Counted from the first letter of the stretch, positions 11,649 through 25,216 are shown. The stretch: 64,000 nucleotides of DNA from Adenanthera pavonina (GCA_026686845.1 JAIVEN010000007.1:32981001-33045000); one strand, 5' to 3'. The notes: generated by a model from the sequence alone, not told the origin. Made by a program: numbers and translations.

Positions 11649-14600
11649 TTATATGACTCTCTCGAAGAGGTCTTCTTGGATGTGAGAGTTGATAATGTGG
11701 GGATCAGTGTGAGCTGAATAGTAAAAGCTCTTTGTCACTGTGAGGAATGTCTTCTTCGTGTTGAGATCCACGCCATTAGAAGACAGCACCAATTGCACCA
11801 GCTCTTGCATTTTCGGCCCTATTTCTGAGTTAGACATGACGATTGTCTTGTTATTGCAGAGAGAACGTAGTTGATGGCAGAGTTGATTAGAGAGTTGGAG
11901 GAGTCTTTGGTAGTGAGGATTGAGTTCTAACTCATTAGAAATTTGATAGCCACCGTTCACATTTATCATCTTCACCAGCAGCTCTGCTTCTCCTTCCCAC
12001 TTATCTCCTTCCTCTTGCCATCCCAATAGCCACTTTTTCCACTGCAATCGGGGAGAACAAACATCAAAATAATGCCAAATAAAGTTACTTGAATTTTGGA
12101 TTTTTATGAAAATTTCATGAATAATATATAGTTTTGAAAGACTGACTTACTGCATCATGAAGAACATCGAAAGTAGCAGAAGGTGAGCTCTGAGAGAAGT
12201 AATGCAAAGTTTCTAGTAAAGTCCCCAGTAGACCCTCCCTGCTCCTGTTTTTATTCAGCCATCTGCAACATATATAATTAACAACGACAAGTAAAAATGA
12301 ACGAAATAATACAAGTGGAATCTGGAATACATGATAAAGTGTAATTATGATGTTGGAGTTATGTAATTACCGTTCATATTAGGAGGTACTGCTGTTGTTG
12401 AATTCATGAACAAAGGCTTTTCTTTGGTATTCATCAAGATAGGTGGATATGAGTGTCTGAATAAGAGCAGAAGTTTTGACCCATGCAAGCCGTTCTTGAG
12501 ATCTCTCAGGCTCAAGGATGTTGGCTGATGCCAAGAAGTAACCCAAAAGAAGCATTTCTTTGCTTAATCCGAACCTTTCTAGTCCACATTCCGAGTGCCA
12601 CCTATAAAATGTCCATCATAACTTGTCAACATATATATAGAGTACTGATTTTATGAAGTGAAGGAAGGAAGGAAGGAAAAGAGATTAAGCTCTTCTTACT
12701 CTTGAATTCTCTTCCATTCAGTGAGATGCAAGGCTTGACATTTGTTATAGTCTAATTTTCCGAGTTCAAGATTATCGTTATTGCTGACTTTGTGCAGCCT
12801 ACACAAGAAGAAAACCATCTTTTCAATTCAAAATTTTTAAAATACATTAATGAACTTGGGATAGAACACTTGGAAACAAAGTTACCTATAGAGGGTCTTT
12901 GAAATCCAGACATCATCTCCACCACCATATTGTTCCAAGTAAAATCTAGTCTCCACGCGAGGCAAGCTTTTATGCCATGGGAAATCCAATGCATAACCCA
13001 CCTGTCATTATTGCCAGCTTAGAAAACTTGATTGAACAATTAACTTGACTAATTAAGGCTGCTATATCTTAAAGATTAATAAAACAAATATACCTCGCCA
13101 GGGAGATCTTTGGCTATGATCCATTTATCAAGAATCTGATTTGCAGCACGTTTCTCAGACAAGAAATTGGTGGTAAAGTTCCTGCCTTGATCAAGAATTG
13201 TCTCTCCTGGGAATTGAAGTTGGGTAGCTCTGTAGAAATTAAACATCACCGTTGATCCTTCATCTGTTTGCCCAGGCAAGCACCCGAACTCCCCATTCGT
13301 CTCAAATGTTTCAAATACATCTATCCAATATCACACCAAAATCTTATGCATCAGTATTTTTCTTCAAAATTAATCACATATATTTATTGACATAAAGTGG
13401 GAACTATATATATATGAATTAATATTAAGATATGATTTTGTTCTTACTAGCTGAAACATCATAGCCGTTCAATCTTAATAATATTCTAAATCCCATAGAT
13501 GTATCGTCAAGGTCAGGCAAGTCTGAATCTCTTGTCCACCCAGTGCCTCTCTCGTTCCAATTACTGAAAAAGTGACACTGTTAGTATTTATCTGAATATA
13601 TACTAACGATTCTATGATAAAAGACGGGGGAAAAACTTGTTGAAGGAGAGAATTATACCTGTGAACATAATCCAAGATCTTTTTAATGTTTGGTTGAAAA
13701 TATCTTGCGATTCCCAAGCGCTCCAATCGAACAACAATCCATGATAGTTCGAAAAATTCTATGGGCCAAAAATCTGGGACTGCAATTTCAGGAAAAAAAT
13801 GTCACAATCATCCAAAATTTAATGTCAGGCGAGTTAAATTAAATATTTAATTCCTTTACGATGCGTAATCACATACGATTCATAAGCTAGCACGTGACAG
13901 TGAGACGTACCTCCGCCACTAAAGTACTGGGCCACATTGTTTAAGTAATGGAGACACTCTGGATCCTTGCTTTGATTGAAAGCAAAAGCAGTGGAAGATG
14001 GACAGATCAAATAAGATCCATCTTTGCTTCTCACTTTCTCAAGCTTCTCCCATTGAAGCCCTGGAATTGCTTCCAAGCTAACAGCAATGTTGTCGGCACA
14101 CTATGCAACACCTCCATCGGTATCCTATATATAAGTTTAAAATTGTAATTTATTGATGTTGATTTTGCATGATAACAACAATATCAATATATATACACAA
14201 AATAAAATATACTCATTCCAATCCCTAATAGAAGACATGTTTAAGAAATTTCACACATACTAAAAAGAGAAATTCAAAGTTAATCAACTTGTTAAATTTG
14301 TTAAAAAATTACACTCATTTCCACTACTACCCCTATTCTAGCATAACATTAAATAGAATGGAAATTAATTAAAATCAAGGGCAAAACAAGAAAAAATCAT
14401 TAATGCACTATTCATATTTTGAATCAAAATAATTTTTCAGAACATAACTTATATTAAAGACAGCATGTAGAGTATAAGCAGTCATACTATTTAATAGTTA
14501 TCAATAATGGAGTTTGCTCCACACTTTGTATAACGTGTAAGATTCACTTTTAGGTTTTTTTTTTTTCAATGAAGTTTCCTTCATAGATTTTAGGTGACAA

Positions 14601-15288
14601 TAGAGGAACTTGGATTCTCTCCAGCTAATTTTCTTTATTATTACCTCTTTATAGCCAAATCTAAGTGTTTCAGTATAATTGAATGGCTAAAAACATATAG
14701 AAATTTACATCTTTCAATGCAACAATTGTTTATTTTTACTTTTCATCGTATCTTTCTGTCACATCCACCAATATTTCGTAAAAGATTAATTATGCCATCA
14801 TGTCAGTGGCTCTATCAATAACTAACGGAAAATAGGATAATGATAAAAAGGGATCATGAAATGGGTTGATCTCTAAACCCTTAAGCCCTTGGATGTATTA
14901 GTAAATCATTCATATTTGGCTGTAAAGAGGTATGGAAGAAATTGGGAAGGATCCAAGATCCCATCCATGTCCGCTAACAGAGTATGAGCTTGGCACATTA
15001 AGCATTAGGGCTAATAAACAGTGGGACTTCTTTTTTTTTTTTCTATTTTATATTGGGATATTAATTAATAACGAAAGGAAATATATATATATATATATAT
15101 GCACCTTTTGAGCTTGGCATCTCTCCTTGCAAATATTTCTGTGGAGGCAGGGAATTCATCAGGCAGATGGATGTTCATCCTTTTTGCCATTTGGAGAAGT
15201 GTTGGCAGAATAACTTCAAACCCACACATCATGTGCTCTCTGGTTTCAGTTTCCAGCGTGTTCACATTCTCTTCAAAGAATTTTAGCT
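11649..15288 (-). pseudogene. Class II diterpene synthase (CPS-like) pseudogene, 5'-truncated
   Basis: These are remains of a TPS-c/copalyl diphosphate synthase-type cyclase, a plastid enzyme that protonates geranylgeranyl diphosphate. Ten exons read on the minus strand: 15105-15288, 13911-14124, 13659-13779, 13448-13563, 13094-13320, 12886-13001, 12700-12798, 12371-12601, 12151-12262 and 11649-12041, with matching splice phases. The class II catalytic motif is kept as DLDD in PDLDDTSMGFR. Also recognisable are DKWIIAKDLPGE, the EPERSQERLAW helix and the C-terminal EAELLVKMINVNGG region. Defects: all exons before FFEEN are absent (transit peptide, SAYDTAW-like region); a loss equivalent to 4 nt near 14080 shifts the frame in the TTLLHSLE-like motif; and a TAA at 12379-12381 stops the frame in STS-stop-YER. 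The frame reopens cleanly after each break, so decay is recent or partial. A hAT relic and a probable LTR lie directly upstream. Confidence 0.88.
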
Positions 15289-15387
15289 CTGTATTAACAT
15301 TTAAAGTAAGCAAATATACAACATTTATTTTTTAAAAAAAAATCTAAAGACATCATATGCATGCGGTCAAATATTATGATCATTCGA

Positions 15388-16400
15388 CTCAAGGGAGGAT
15401 TTAGGGGGGACATTATGGCCATGGTCCCAAAGTTTTTAATTTTTACTCAAGATTATGATAGTTTTTTAACTAAATTTTTATATTACATATGCATAATGTA
15501 TTTTTGGTCCCTCAAAACTTATATTTTACTTTAAAAATATGTTAAACATTTAAAAAGTCAACACACACTTTCTCTACATTATATTTTTAAATCGATCTTG
15601 CCAACACAAAGATGCTGATACAGTTAAGCATTAGTATCTTATTCATATATTTATTACTATTATATATTATTAGTTAAAAGAATTAAATAAGAGCATTGAG
15701 CAAGTAATTGTGCTTCTTATATTAAACACAATTTTAGACCCTAAGAATGCATTCAAATCATTTAATGTCAGGAATATTTGTAATCTTGTTGAAAATTAAT
15801 TTTACTCTTCATATTTTTTTACTAAGAAAATATTCAATTGGAATATAAATTGCAGCATTATAAATTTGATGTCTCTAAATATCTAAAATTTTCAAAACAT
15901 GTGTCTACAATTGATGAATTATGATAATTAAGTTTGTAGAGATTAGAAAGTGTAATTTCTATTGTTTTACTAATAGATTACTATATACTACAACTTATGT
16001 TGACTCTTTTAGTAGCGAGTTTTTTCAGCTATGAAAATTATTAAGATATGGCTTCACAATAAGATGGAAAATAGTTTTATCACTAGTTATATGATTATTT
16101 ATATTGAAAAGAAGATTATTAAAAAATTTACCACATATATGATAATTGATGATTTTTTAGGCCATGAAACTTTGACGTGCACAATTTAAAAATTGAAAAT
16201 ACATGTTTTTTCCTTTTTAGTGAAAGGTACATATTTGTTTTGATTATATATTTAAAAAATTGACTATGAATATGTTGAAACATTTATATATAATAATTTG
16301 TTTCATATTTTAGGTGTTGACTTTTCTTCAATTACCATATATGTTTTTTAGTTACAGTCCTCCTCATAATTTAATCTTGGCTCCACCCCTGATTCAACTC
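15388..16400 (+). mobile_element. hAT transposon relic (transposase C-terminus)
   Basis: The plus strand from 16019 reads RVFSAMKIIK, then a Tyr-Ile-Glu-Lys stretch and IIDDF, ending at a stop at 16187-16189. This matches the C-terminal dimerisation region of plant hAT transposases of the zinc-finger MYM1-like type. Upstream in-frame stops show it is dead. The limits are estimated from related ends (GGGAGGATTTAGGGG on the left, GGCTCCACCCCTG on the right). It lies just upstream of the first surviving exon of the diterpene synthase pseudogene. Confidence 0.6.
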
Positions 16401-16555
16401 TCATCTTGTAAGAATTTGAATAATCAAAAGTAGGTGGAAATTTTTTCACAACTAGTGTATTCAATAATAGAAAAACAAAAAATCCTATATGTTACTATTG
16501 AGTCAAATGCGCAGATTATTGGAACTTTTTATATAAAGAGTTCAGCAAGCTAAGT

Positions 16556-19137
16556 TGTAACAACCTTCATGATATCTTTCTTGGAGTTGAGTCCAAAACT
16601 GGAGAAAATAGGACAAAGAAAGGTTCAAGTGGAGAAGAAAAGGGCTCCACGCCGAGACGAGGAGCAGGGCTGCTGCGGTGAGAGCCAATTCCAGTGGCTT
16701 CTTTTTCTGCTGAAGGTGGTGGCATTGCGGTGAGCTATCTTGAAGCCACGGCAGAAGTCAAGAAACTGGTTTAAATCAAAATCATTTCAAACGAAAAGAA
16801 AAGAAAGAAACGGAGGAGAACCGAGGGAGCTCTGCTAGGGTTGGTGTTTTCTGGCCTCTGGGAGTAGTTTTCAACCTCTTGAAGCTTGGATCTTAGTTGG
16901 TAAGTAATCTTTACTATTCATCTCCATTTTCTTCGGTTTAAACTTGGGTTTTCTCGGTTATATATTGGGATTTTCGGTTTGGGTCAAAATCCACTGATTG
17001 AAATGGATGAAATGGGGTTATTGGAGTGTGATTTGGTGTTCTTGTTGCTTGGGTATGAGTTTTGAAGGGTGTATGTATGATTTGAGCTTAACCCTAGGTT
17101 GTTTTCGGTTAGGGATCTCAGGAATCTGAAGTTTATGGGATGAATTGATGTTTGAATGGTTCCTAGGAGCTTAGTGATACATGAATATGGGCTTGGAACC
17201 TTAGGTTAGGCCTAACTGGTTGAATTATGAAAATTAGATATTTAGATTGTATGTTAATTGAGGATTTTATGGTGTTGTTAAGGTTGTTTGGCTACTCGGA
17301 GAAGCCAAGTCGTGGGATTGATGGTCAAGAAAGCTTGTGGAACTTGTGGGCATGTGATAATGACAATCGAGGTAGCCGGTTATTTGTATTATCTGTATGG
17401 TTTGTATTGTACAGTGAGATATGATAGTGTATATATGTATATATGCATGTTTCTTTTCATACCAAATTATTAGTTATGTATATGTATGATTTTCTATATA
17501 TCGTGATATGCATATGACTAGTTGATATGTGATGATTGTATATGTGATACATGTATGATGTGTAGCATCCCCATACCATTGCATACTAGAATGTCCATAT
17601 GATGCTTGTGATGATGATATATATTTGTGTGTGTAGAGGCATGTTGGCATGACATTGACATCGTCACCATATAAATGCATAGTAAGAGATGGATGATGAT
17701 GATTATATGATGATATAATGTGAGTATCACCACATGACATTATGAGGTATATGATGATCGGGTGGTGATGATGATATGATATACGATGATATGATATGAT
17801 ATATGATTAGGGAGGATAAAGATGGGATCCCTGCAGCTAAATCGCTTCTTATGGCCAGGAGAGAAAGGCACGCAGTAGACTATACTTTCCCTAAATTGCT
17901 GTCAATTAGTAGTGGGAAAGGGAAAAGAGAACCACGATCCGAACATTAGTGTTATCTTTGACCAGGTGCACTAATGGGAGGTGAGTTTTGTAATGTCCTG
18001 GAATCAGTCTTCATCGACTGTTGGAAGGGAATTACTTATATGAAATGTCATGTTATGACGACAGCTCGTGGTTCTAGCTATGTGCGAAAGAGACATGCAT
18101 TTTATTCCATTTCATATTGTATTCATGAGATTGTATGAGTTATATATGTATATATATGTGTGTGGTTGTCTGCGGTTACTGAGACATTGTCTCACACCCC
18201 TCTCCCATGAACTAATATTTCAGGTAAAGGTTCTAGCACTAGTCTGGAGAAGATGAGGGAATAGCATACCAGATGTAGTAATATCAAGTCTGTGTAGTAT
18301 TTGTGTTGTTTATGTATGTTGTGCTAAGTAGGATAATATGTTGTAATGGATGTGAGAGTTTGCATGGTTGTAATGATATGGTTGTTGTTGGTATGATATG
18401 GATGTGGTTATGTGTGATGTATTATGGTGCATATATGGTTTTAGATGTCAGGAAGTGTGTATGGTAGTGTGTGTGAGCCCAGAGCGGACTTGGGCCTTGT
18501 TGGTGTGTTTTTAGGCCTATAGCCTACTTTGTCAATTGGGGTTCGACAGAGTCAAATTTCAGAGGAGTGGTTCCTTTGAGGTGAAATATCTTTGGACAAA
18601 TTGGTTAAGTGGTTTAGGATCTGTGTGTATAGTTTTTGTGTGACCATTTGTCTTTGATGTCAATTGGAGGTTGTTAGTGGTGAATTTTGGTCCCAAAGTG
18701 GTAAAAAGGGTATCATGTATCCAGAATCTTCATATGGAGTTGGATTAAAGTGAAATTAATGTCTATGGATAGATTGAGACTAGATTGACTTGTAGGAGTT
18801 GGAATCAGGTTAATCAAAGGTCAAAGTATAAAGTTATTCACGTCAGAAGTTCACCTTAAAGGATGAATTTTTGCTGATGTTGTATCAATAATGGGGCGCT
18901 GCAGAACCAGGAAGTCAGGCTGCGGCTCCAGCAAGTCAGTGGGTGTGAGAATTTCTGTGAGGGGTCAGAGCTGCAGCAGTATCGTAACAGCCACGGCCAC
19001 GGCCCAGTTTCTGGCGTCGTTTGGCATTTTTCCGTTGCTTTGAGGTTTTGGGAAGTTTTGAGAGATGTTTAGGCTGTGTTTGGTTGTAATTTGGAGTTTT
19101 TGGTCAAGTAAGGAGTTGTTCGGAAGTAAGGTGTTAT
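16556..19137 (+). mobile_element. Probable solo LTR of a Ty3/gypsy-type element
   Basis: It starts TGTAACAACC and ends near GGTGTTATA, resembling the TGTAACACCC...GTGTTACA limits of Del/Tekay-type LTRs. Inside, at about 18175-18235, is the block ACTGAGACATTGTCTCACA followed by TTTCAGGTAAAGG, a layout I associate with such LTRs. The interior (17480-17810) is an ATGAT/GATAT-rich simple repeat. No retroviral-type coding region and no second LTR were found, and the flanking duplication is not clear. The class is inferred. Confidence 0.42.
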
Positions 19138-20715
19138 ACCTCTTTATACATGTAGTGTTTCTTAATAAGTTAATGTGAAAGGCCCTTTAATATAATTTAT
19201 TGTAATATAACATTTACAGTTTGTGCTAATCAGATTTCTTTCATTATATCATTAATATAATTAAGTGCGAATTATCCCTTTAGATATGTTTTAATTTACA
19301 ATATTTGAAACATCCTAAAAACAAAACCTCAAACATCAACTAAAGCATGACAAAACAGCAAAAAGAACCCAAGGAAGCATAGCATCACCGCAGCTGGAGA
19401 GGAGGGCACCGTGGCGAGAGATGATTCTGGACGAGGGAAGTCTATCACAAGACCACAAACAACAAAGATGGAGGAAAAGAAATTTAAAGGATCAAGGATC
19501 ATCCCAACTCCTATTCACTACAATGACTTGGCAACAATCTCTACACTATTTAAAAATTTGAAAATATCATTAACAACAAAAGTTAAATGTGTAAAAAAAA
19601 TTCATCATTTCTAATTTTATTAAAAAAAATTATGTTAAGCGTATATTAAATTTTTTTCATTTTATATACATAAAATTGTGTGTATATATATTTATTTTCC
19701 ATTTTATATTTTAGGAATAAATATTATAATTATAAAATTATAAAATATATTTTATTAATTATTGAAATATTATTCATAATTATTATTTATAGTAATAAAA
19801 ATTTACAGTATTATATATCAATAATAAATAAATAGATCATTATAATATTTAATTACTTGAAGGGGGGATGGGGATGGGGATGGGAGAACAGTATGTCTTG
19901 TGTGCAGTGTTTGGTTTTTTTTTTTTAATTGGTGAGGGAATAAGTAGAACTTTAACCATATAAGGTAGCTCAGGTGACAAGGGTAGGGTAAAGTTTAGAT
20001 AGAGATTAATGGTTCAAACCCTCATGATGTATCAAAAAGGAATAAATCGGACTTCCCCAAAAATAGCTTTTAAAAAATAATTAGAAAATGTAGGGAGCTG
20101 ATTTAGTATGAATTGACTGTTTTTTGGTTGATTTAAACCGAGCTTCACCAATTCGATTTATTAAAAAAAAAAAAGTCTTGACGGTTCAATTAATTTAAAC
20201 AACTTAAATTAGACACATTTTTTTGTATATTATAAATTCTGATATCATTTTCATAAATTATGAAATGTATGATTTATTATAAAGTTTATTTTATATTAAT
20301 TTATTTTCTTAGCCAAAATAAAAAAATTTTCTGGACAAATCTAAATCGGTCAAGTTAACTGAACGATTCCAATTAAAATGATATCATTTTCCATCACAAC
20401 AGTCGTTAGGATTCATGCACAGGAAAACTTGCAAAAACAGAAACATGCTCTTAAATACATAAACCCAGAAACTCTCAGTTCCTAATTAAGGACAAAGCAC
20501 TGAATCACACTCTTCTCTACTAGTACACCACAATCCTTTCAATTTTTTTATATATCGCTAAAGACAACAGTACGAAAATTGGGATTGTGTGTGTTGATCT
20601 TGATCCTCTCTACTGCATAATAATCAACCCAATACCGAATTTTCTGTTTTATTAACTTCATCTTCTACCATATATACTAACCCAATACTTTATTCATTCG
20701 CCGAAGTAATAACGT
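19138..20715. other. Intergenic, no gene seen
   Basis: AT-rich DNA with scattered short repeat-like stretches, for example 20130-20350, which has hAT-MITE-like CGGTTCAA pieces. The last 200 bases are the 3' flank of the minus-strand P450. No coding region is supported. Confidence 0.55.
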
Positions 20716-22573
20716 TTAAGAGTGATACCTAATAGGAACAACCCATAGACCGTTCTTCCTTCTCACAGTGGCACCAAAGGACTCAGTCATATCCAACTCT
20801 TCATGCCTCATGTTGTTTGGAAGTTTCCAATCAAAATGGTAAAGCAAATTGGCAAGAACAAGTTCAATAACTACCAAAGCAAATGTGATTCCAGGGCATA
20901 TTCTTCTCCCAGCACCAAATGGAAGATACTCAAAGTTTGTTCCTCTGTAATCCATTGAGCTGTTAAGGAATCTCTCTGGTTGGAATTTCTCAGGTTCTTT
21001 CCAATACTTTGGATTTCTTCCAATTGCCCACACATTAATCATGACCTTAGTCTTATGAGGTATGTCATAACCATTGATTTCACAGCTCTTACTGTTTTCT
21101 CTTGGAACTAGCAGTGGCAAAGGAGGGTGTACCCTGAGGGTTTCTTTGATGACTGCTCCCATATATTTCAAATGATCAAGTTTTGATTCATCAACATATC
21201 CTTTGTCCCCATACACCCTTCTTACCTCTTCTTGCGCCTCTTTCATTTTCTCTGGCTCTTTGAGCAATTCTGACATTCCCCACTCCACAGTTGTTGCTGC
21301 TGTTTCGGTCCCACCGACAAAAATGTCCTAGAATGAGTATTAGGGACCACGTTAGATATCTATAGAATCTCATATATGAACAAATAAAGTGACAGACCAT
21401 AACAAGAAGATACTCATGCGAGGATATGTTTATTGCATGTACATTGTCATTTAGTTACTATACTTCGAACAAAAGATTTTCTTAAAAAAAAAAATCTGTT
21501 ATTAGGTGGCAACCAAAATATTTTATTCTGGGTTTCACAGAGCCAAAGTCATAAATTTTCACTACTAGTATTAAATATTGTGGCATCTTTTTAATAGACA
21601 AATAATGTGATGCAAATGTCGTGTGACATGTGATAGAAATTTAAATCCATAATATATGATCAAAGAAACGCAGACTAATTACCAAGATAACAGCTTTAAT
21701 GTTGTCGAGAGATAAGGGAATTTCAAAGTTATTCTCCTTTTGAATTCTCAGAAGAACATCAACCAGATCCTCCTCCGTTGCCTCACTATCAATCTGGTTT
21801 TCCTTCCTTTCTTTGTGGTCGTTGATGATATTTTCAAGCATCATATCAATCACTTTGCCCACCTTCTTAACTTTGGCTTTCGTCCCAGTGATCACACGAA
21901 GGATTTTGAGAGAAGGATAGAGATCAGAAATTGAGAGGCCACTCCCCAACTGAATCCCGTACGCCAAATTTGATAGGATTTCTTCTACGTTCTTTGTCCT
22001 TTTCCCAAAAGCTGCACGTGCAACTATTGAATTTGTGAGTGGCAAAATTTTCTTACCAAGATCCATGACAGAACCTTTGTGTTCATCCGATATATGCTTG
22101 ACCAATGATGATACCTCCTCTTCCCTTATCGATCTGAATGATTGTACCCTCTTAGCAGACAAAAGTTCCAACATACAAATCTTTCGAAGTTGCCTCCAAT
22201 GGTTTCCGTAAGGCGAAAAAGCTATGTCTGTGCAATTGTAAGCAAAGACCTCGCCGGCTAGAATTCTGGGTCTATTGGCAAAGATTTGATCATGTGTATT
22301 CATGATCTCTTTGGCTAGCTCAGGCGAAGAGATTACCACATTGGATGTCTCTCCAAGTTGAAGGTGGATTATGGGTCCATACTTGTTTGCAAGGTCTCCC
22401 ATAGAGCGATGAGGTAGTGACCCTACAAGTTGGTGAAGGTTTCCTATGAGAGGTAGTTTCCATGGCCCAGGAGGTAATGTTTTGACAGGTTTGTTAGAAG
22501 TTGATAGCCTGTATATCATAAGGAGGAAGCAAAAGAAGGTGAAGAGGATGGAGTATGGGATCTGAATCTCCAT
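20716..22573 (-). CDS. Cytochrome P450, CYP71D-like, intact
   Basis: An ER-anchored heme monooxygenase of the CYP71 clan, expected to act on a specialised metabolite, possibly a terpenoid; the substrate is not known. The exons are 21683-22573 and 20716-21327. The 355-bp intron is phase 0 at the same place as in its paralogues. The product is 500 residues. Visible features are the anchor, PPGP (34-37), the I-helix stretch GGTETA (Asp replaced by Glu, which is common in this clan), ExxR in KETLR, PERF and the heme loop FGAGRRICPG with Cys441. No lesion is found. It lies in the first unit of a segmental duplication whose second unit carries the P450 at 30.1-31.8 kb. The start codon has the same context in both copies, and a conserved TATA block lies 56 bases upstream. 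Confidence 0.94.
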
Positions 22574-22628
22574 GATGCATGTGATCTCAATGGAGAGTAG
22601 TGTAGGGAAGAAAGACGAAGTGGTGTGG

Positions 22629-22635
22629 TTTTATA
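22629..22635 (-). promoter_or_regulatory. TATA box of second P450 gene
   Basis: TATAAAA on the minus strand, within the same TTCATTCACTATAAAACCAC block as in front of the plus-strand P450. Confidence 0.65.
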
Positions 22636-23614
22636 GTGAATGAACACTCGAGGGTTGCGTCAATGAAAATTAGAGTATCAAATATTCTAAAAAGATATAA
22701 GAGTTAGTTTTTTCTTCGCAAAGAGAAAGCAAACTTATTACTCCTAGTCTCCCACCATCCCATATGGATTATTATTTAAGGTTGTGGTACATGGATTAAA
22801 AAAGTTTTAACTAATGTAACCTAATATACTATACAATGAATAAAATAACCTCTGTTAAGGAGTTTTGGAATTTGATTTCTAGTGGAGTAACTTTAAAGGA
22901 GTACCAAGTAGTATACAAAAGATAAAAGAAAAAATGTGATTAATAAATGAAGGTATAGCTTGAAAAAAAAATCATGCATAAAATTTATAAAATAGTTTTA
23001 AAACAAAATAAAAAACTTAAGACAACATTGCATCATTTAAAAATTTACTTTTAAAATTAATTGCTTTAAGAGATGACTTAATTACACATATTTTCATCTA
23101 TTATAAAACATATAATATGATAATAATATGATCCATATTACTCTCTTAGTTTGTATTGTTGGTCAAATGGAAAAGTCTATTCGTCTAAGTCTAGTTGGAA
23201 GTTGTCTCACTATAGAATTTGTGAATCATAGCGTTAGGTCTAAATCTAATAAGGCAACCGTCAAATTCTCAGCCAACTTTACCACTTAGACTTCCATGCA
23301 CGTATTGATAATTACAGTTTTAAATGCTTTTCTCTTGGTCATGTGAAAAAAATATGTTCCGATACTACTTAGTTTGTTTGTTATAACAAGTCACATTTTA
23401 AAATATTTTTTTGTTTTCAAATATAAATTATTTTATAAAGTGGTTGAAGCATTTAAATTTTTCCATAAATGCCCTTTAGTTATTTGCATTTAATTAAGAT
23501 GGGTTAGAAATAGTTATTATATTTAATTAAGGATAATTTACAAAAATAGAGGTTTTTTTATAATTTTAATGACAAAACCTACTTTTAACTAATTTTTTTA
23601 ATTCGTTTGAAATA

Positions 23615-23911
23615 CTCTCTCTATTCCTATTTATAAATCATTTTTAACTAATTAACAAAAATTAAGAAAAATAGTCAAGGTAAGTTAGAGTTCTTGAAAT
23701 TTTTAGAAATTACAAAAATTTTTTAATATTATCCTTATTAAATTATAACATTATCATAAATTATATCTCTCTTAGTACCACTCTCCATCATAAATACTTT
23801 GGGTAAAATTGAAAAAAGTAATTTAATACTCCTTGAATATTGTAAAATAACTTGTATTTTAAATAATTAAAAAGCTTTTAAAATATGATTTATAAATGGG
23901 AACAAAGAAAG
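23615..23911. mobile_element. Stowaway-like MITE, degenerate
   Basis: The ends CTCTCTCTATTCC and, inverted, CTTTCTTTGTTCC continue into a matching inverted ATTTATAAATCAT. A TA flanks the left end; the right has CA instead. Confidence 0.55.
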
Positions 23912-23956
23912 CAATTAAAAGTCACCTATAATATGAAGAGAGAGAGACTGATATTA

Positions 23957-24229
23957 CTCCCTCTATTTCAAAATATAATAAATAAATAGCTAAATCATCA
24001 AAACTAAAAGAAAATATCTTAAATATATTACAAAGAAATTTTTTTCAATAAATACCCTCATTTAATATTCTAACTTAACTCTCCTTTAATTCATATCTCA
24101 TAATAATAAATTTATTTTAATTAAAAATAAAATTAAAAAAATATTAACTTATCAAACAAAATATAAACCTCTTATATTTTAGAAAAAAATATATTTAAAA
24201 GTATTTCATAAATTTTAGATGGAAGGGAC
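23957..24229. mobile_element. Stowaway-like MITE
   Basis: It is flanked by TA on both sides (23955-23956 and 24230-24231). The left end is CTCCCTCTATTTC and the inverted right end is GTCCCTTCCATC. It lies in duplication unit A and has no counterpart in unit B. Confidence 0.6.
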
Positions 24230-24952
24230 TATTTTCTAACCGGTGTCTTTCTTCATGTCTACCTTCATTGGAATTTGTGTCCCTGGAGAATTGAAAAGAT
24301 ATTTTCATTCTTATGCTGTGTATAATGAGTCTAATTCGGCAGCTGAAAATGTAATTGCTCCCACCTTGATTCTTTATATACTTGGCTATAATTTCACTTT
24401 ATTTATATTAGTTTTGACCGTTCAGTATTCCCTTAGAATTCTACAAAGAAAATGTAATAGAAATATTATTAAATAATAATAAAGAAGAGCTGAAAAAACA
24501 ATACCGATGGTCCGTAATATTATTATTTTCAAATAAATTCGAGGCGTGAAGTTGAGTTGACTGACCATACCTAGTGCTATCAGACAAGTAGACATATTGT
24601 ATAATCTCTGAATCTATAAATTCTTGCACTCAAATTCGTGGAAATGGACTTCACCATACTTCCTGATTCTAGGATGTCTTGTATAGGATATTTTAGGATT
24701 ATCTAATATATTAATTATTTTTTAATTTATATTTTTGGAGTATAATTAACAAATAAAAATAAATATTATAAAAAATATAAAAAATAATGTAATGAGGTAA
24801 TTAAAAATAGAAGTACCGTAGAGAGTAATTATCAAATCAGAGATTACACATACATACATACATATATATATATATAGACTCATAGTTAAATGAGAAATAT
24901 TTTAAGTAAGCTTTTCTTAGCAATCATGATAAACTTTTTTTTTAATATACTA

Positions 24953-25216
24953 CTCACTCTAATTCTTCATATAAAATCATTTTAACCGAATCACATAAAT
25001 TAAAAATTGAAATTAAAACTAATTAACTATCTCGATTTCTCTGAAAATTTTAACATTTTTTTAAAACTGTACTTATTTAATTTCTCTCTCTTCCTCATTG
25101 AATACATTAAATTGGGGTATTTTTTTCAAATATATAATAAATACCACCTCATATATTGTAAAAGATCTTATATTCAAGGCCTGGATAAAAGGTCCTATAT
25201 ATAGGATAGGAGGGAG
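24953..25216. mobile_element. Stowaway-like MITE with an identifiable empty site
   Basis: A 264-bp element flanked by TA (24951-24952 and 25217-25218), with inverted right end CTCCCTCCTATCC. Duplication unit B reads straight through the equivalent site near 35220 without the element. It belongs to the same family as 4413-4685. Confidence 0.75.

Noticed and set aside
11649..12047. A free-standing 132-residue gene with its own Met
   Set aside because: The Met and Gln lie in intron sequence. The frame is the last exon (from 12041) of the diterpene synthase pseudogene.
17474..17740. His-rich minus-strand open frames
   Set aside because: They arise from ATGAT/GATAT simple repeats inside a probable LTR, not from a real gene.
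17480..17810. Possible CRISPR-like or satellite array
   Set aside because: The repeats are short imperfect ATGAT/GATAT units without spacers, in a plant nuclear context.
21191..21400. A small minus-strand gene overlapping the P450 intron
   Set aside because: An out-of-frame read of P450 exon 2 and its intron, with no family resemblance.
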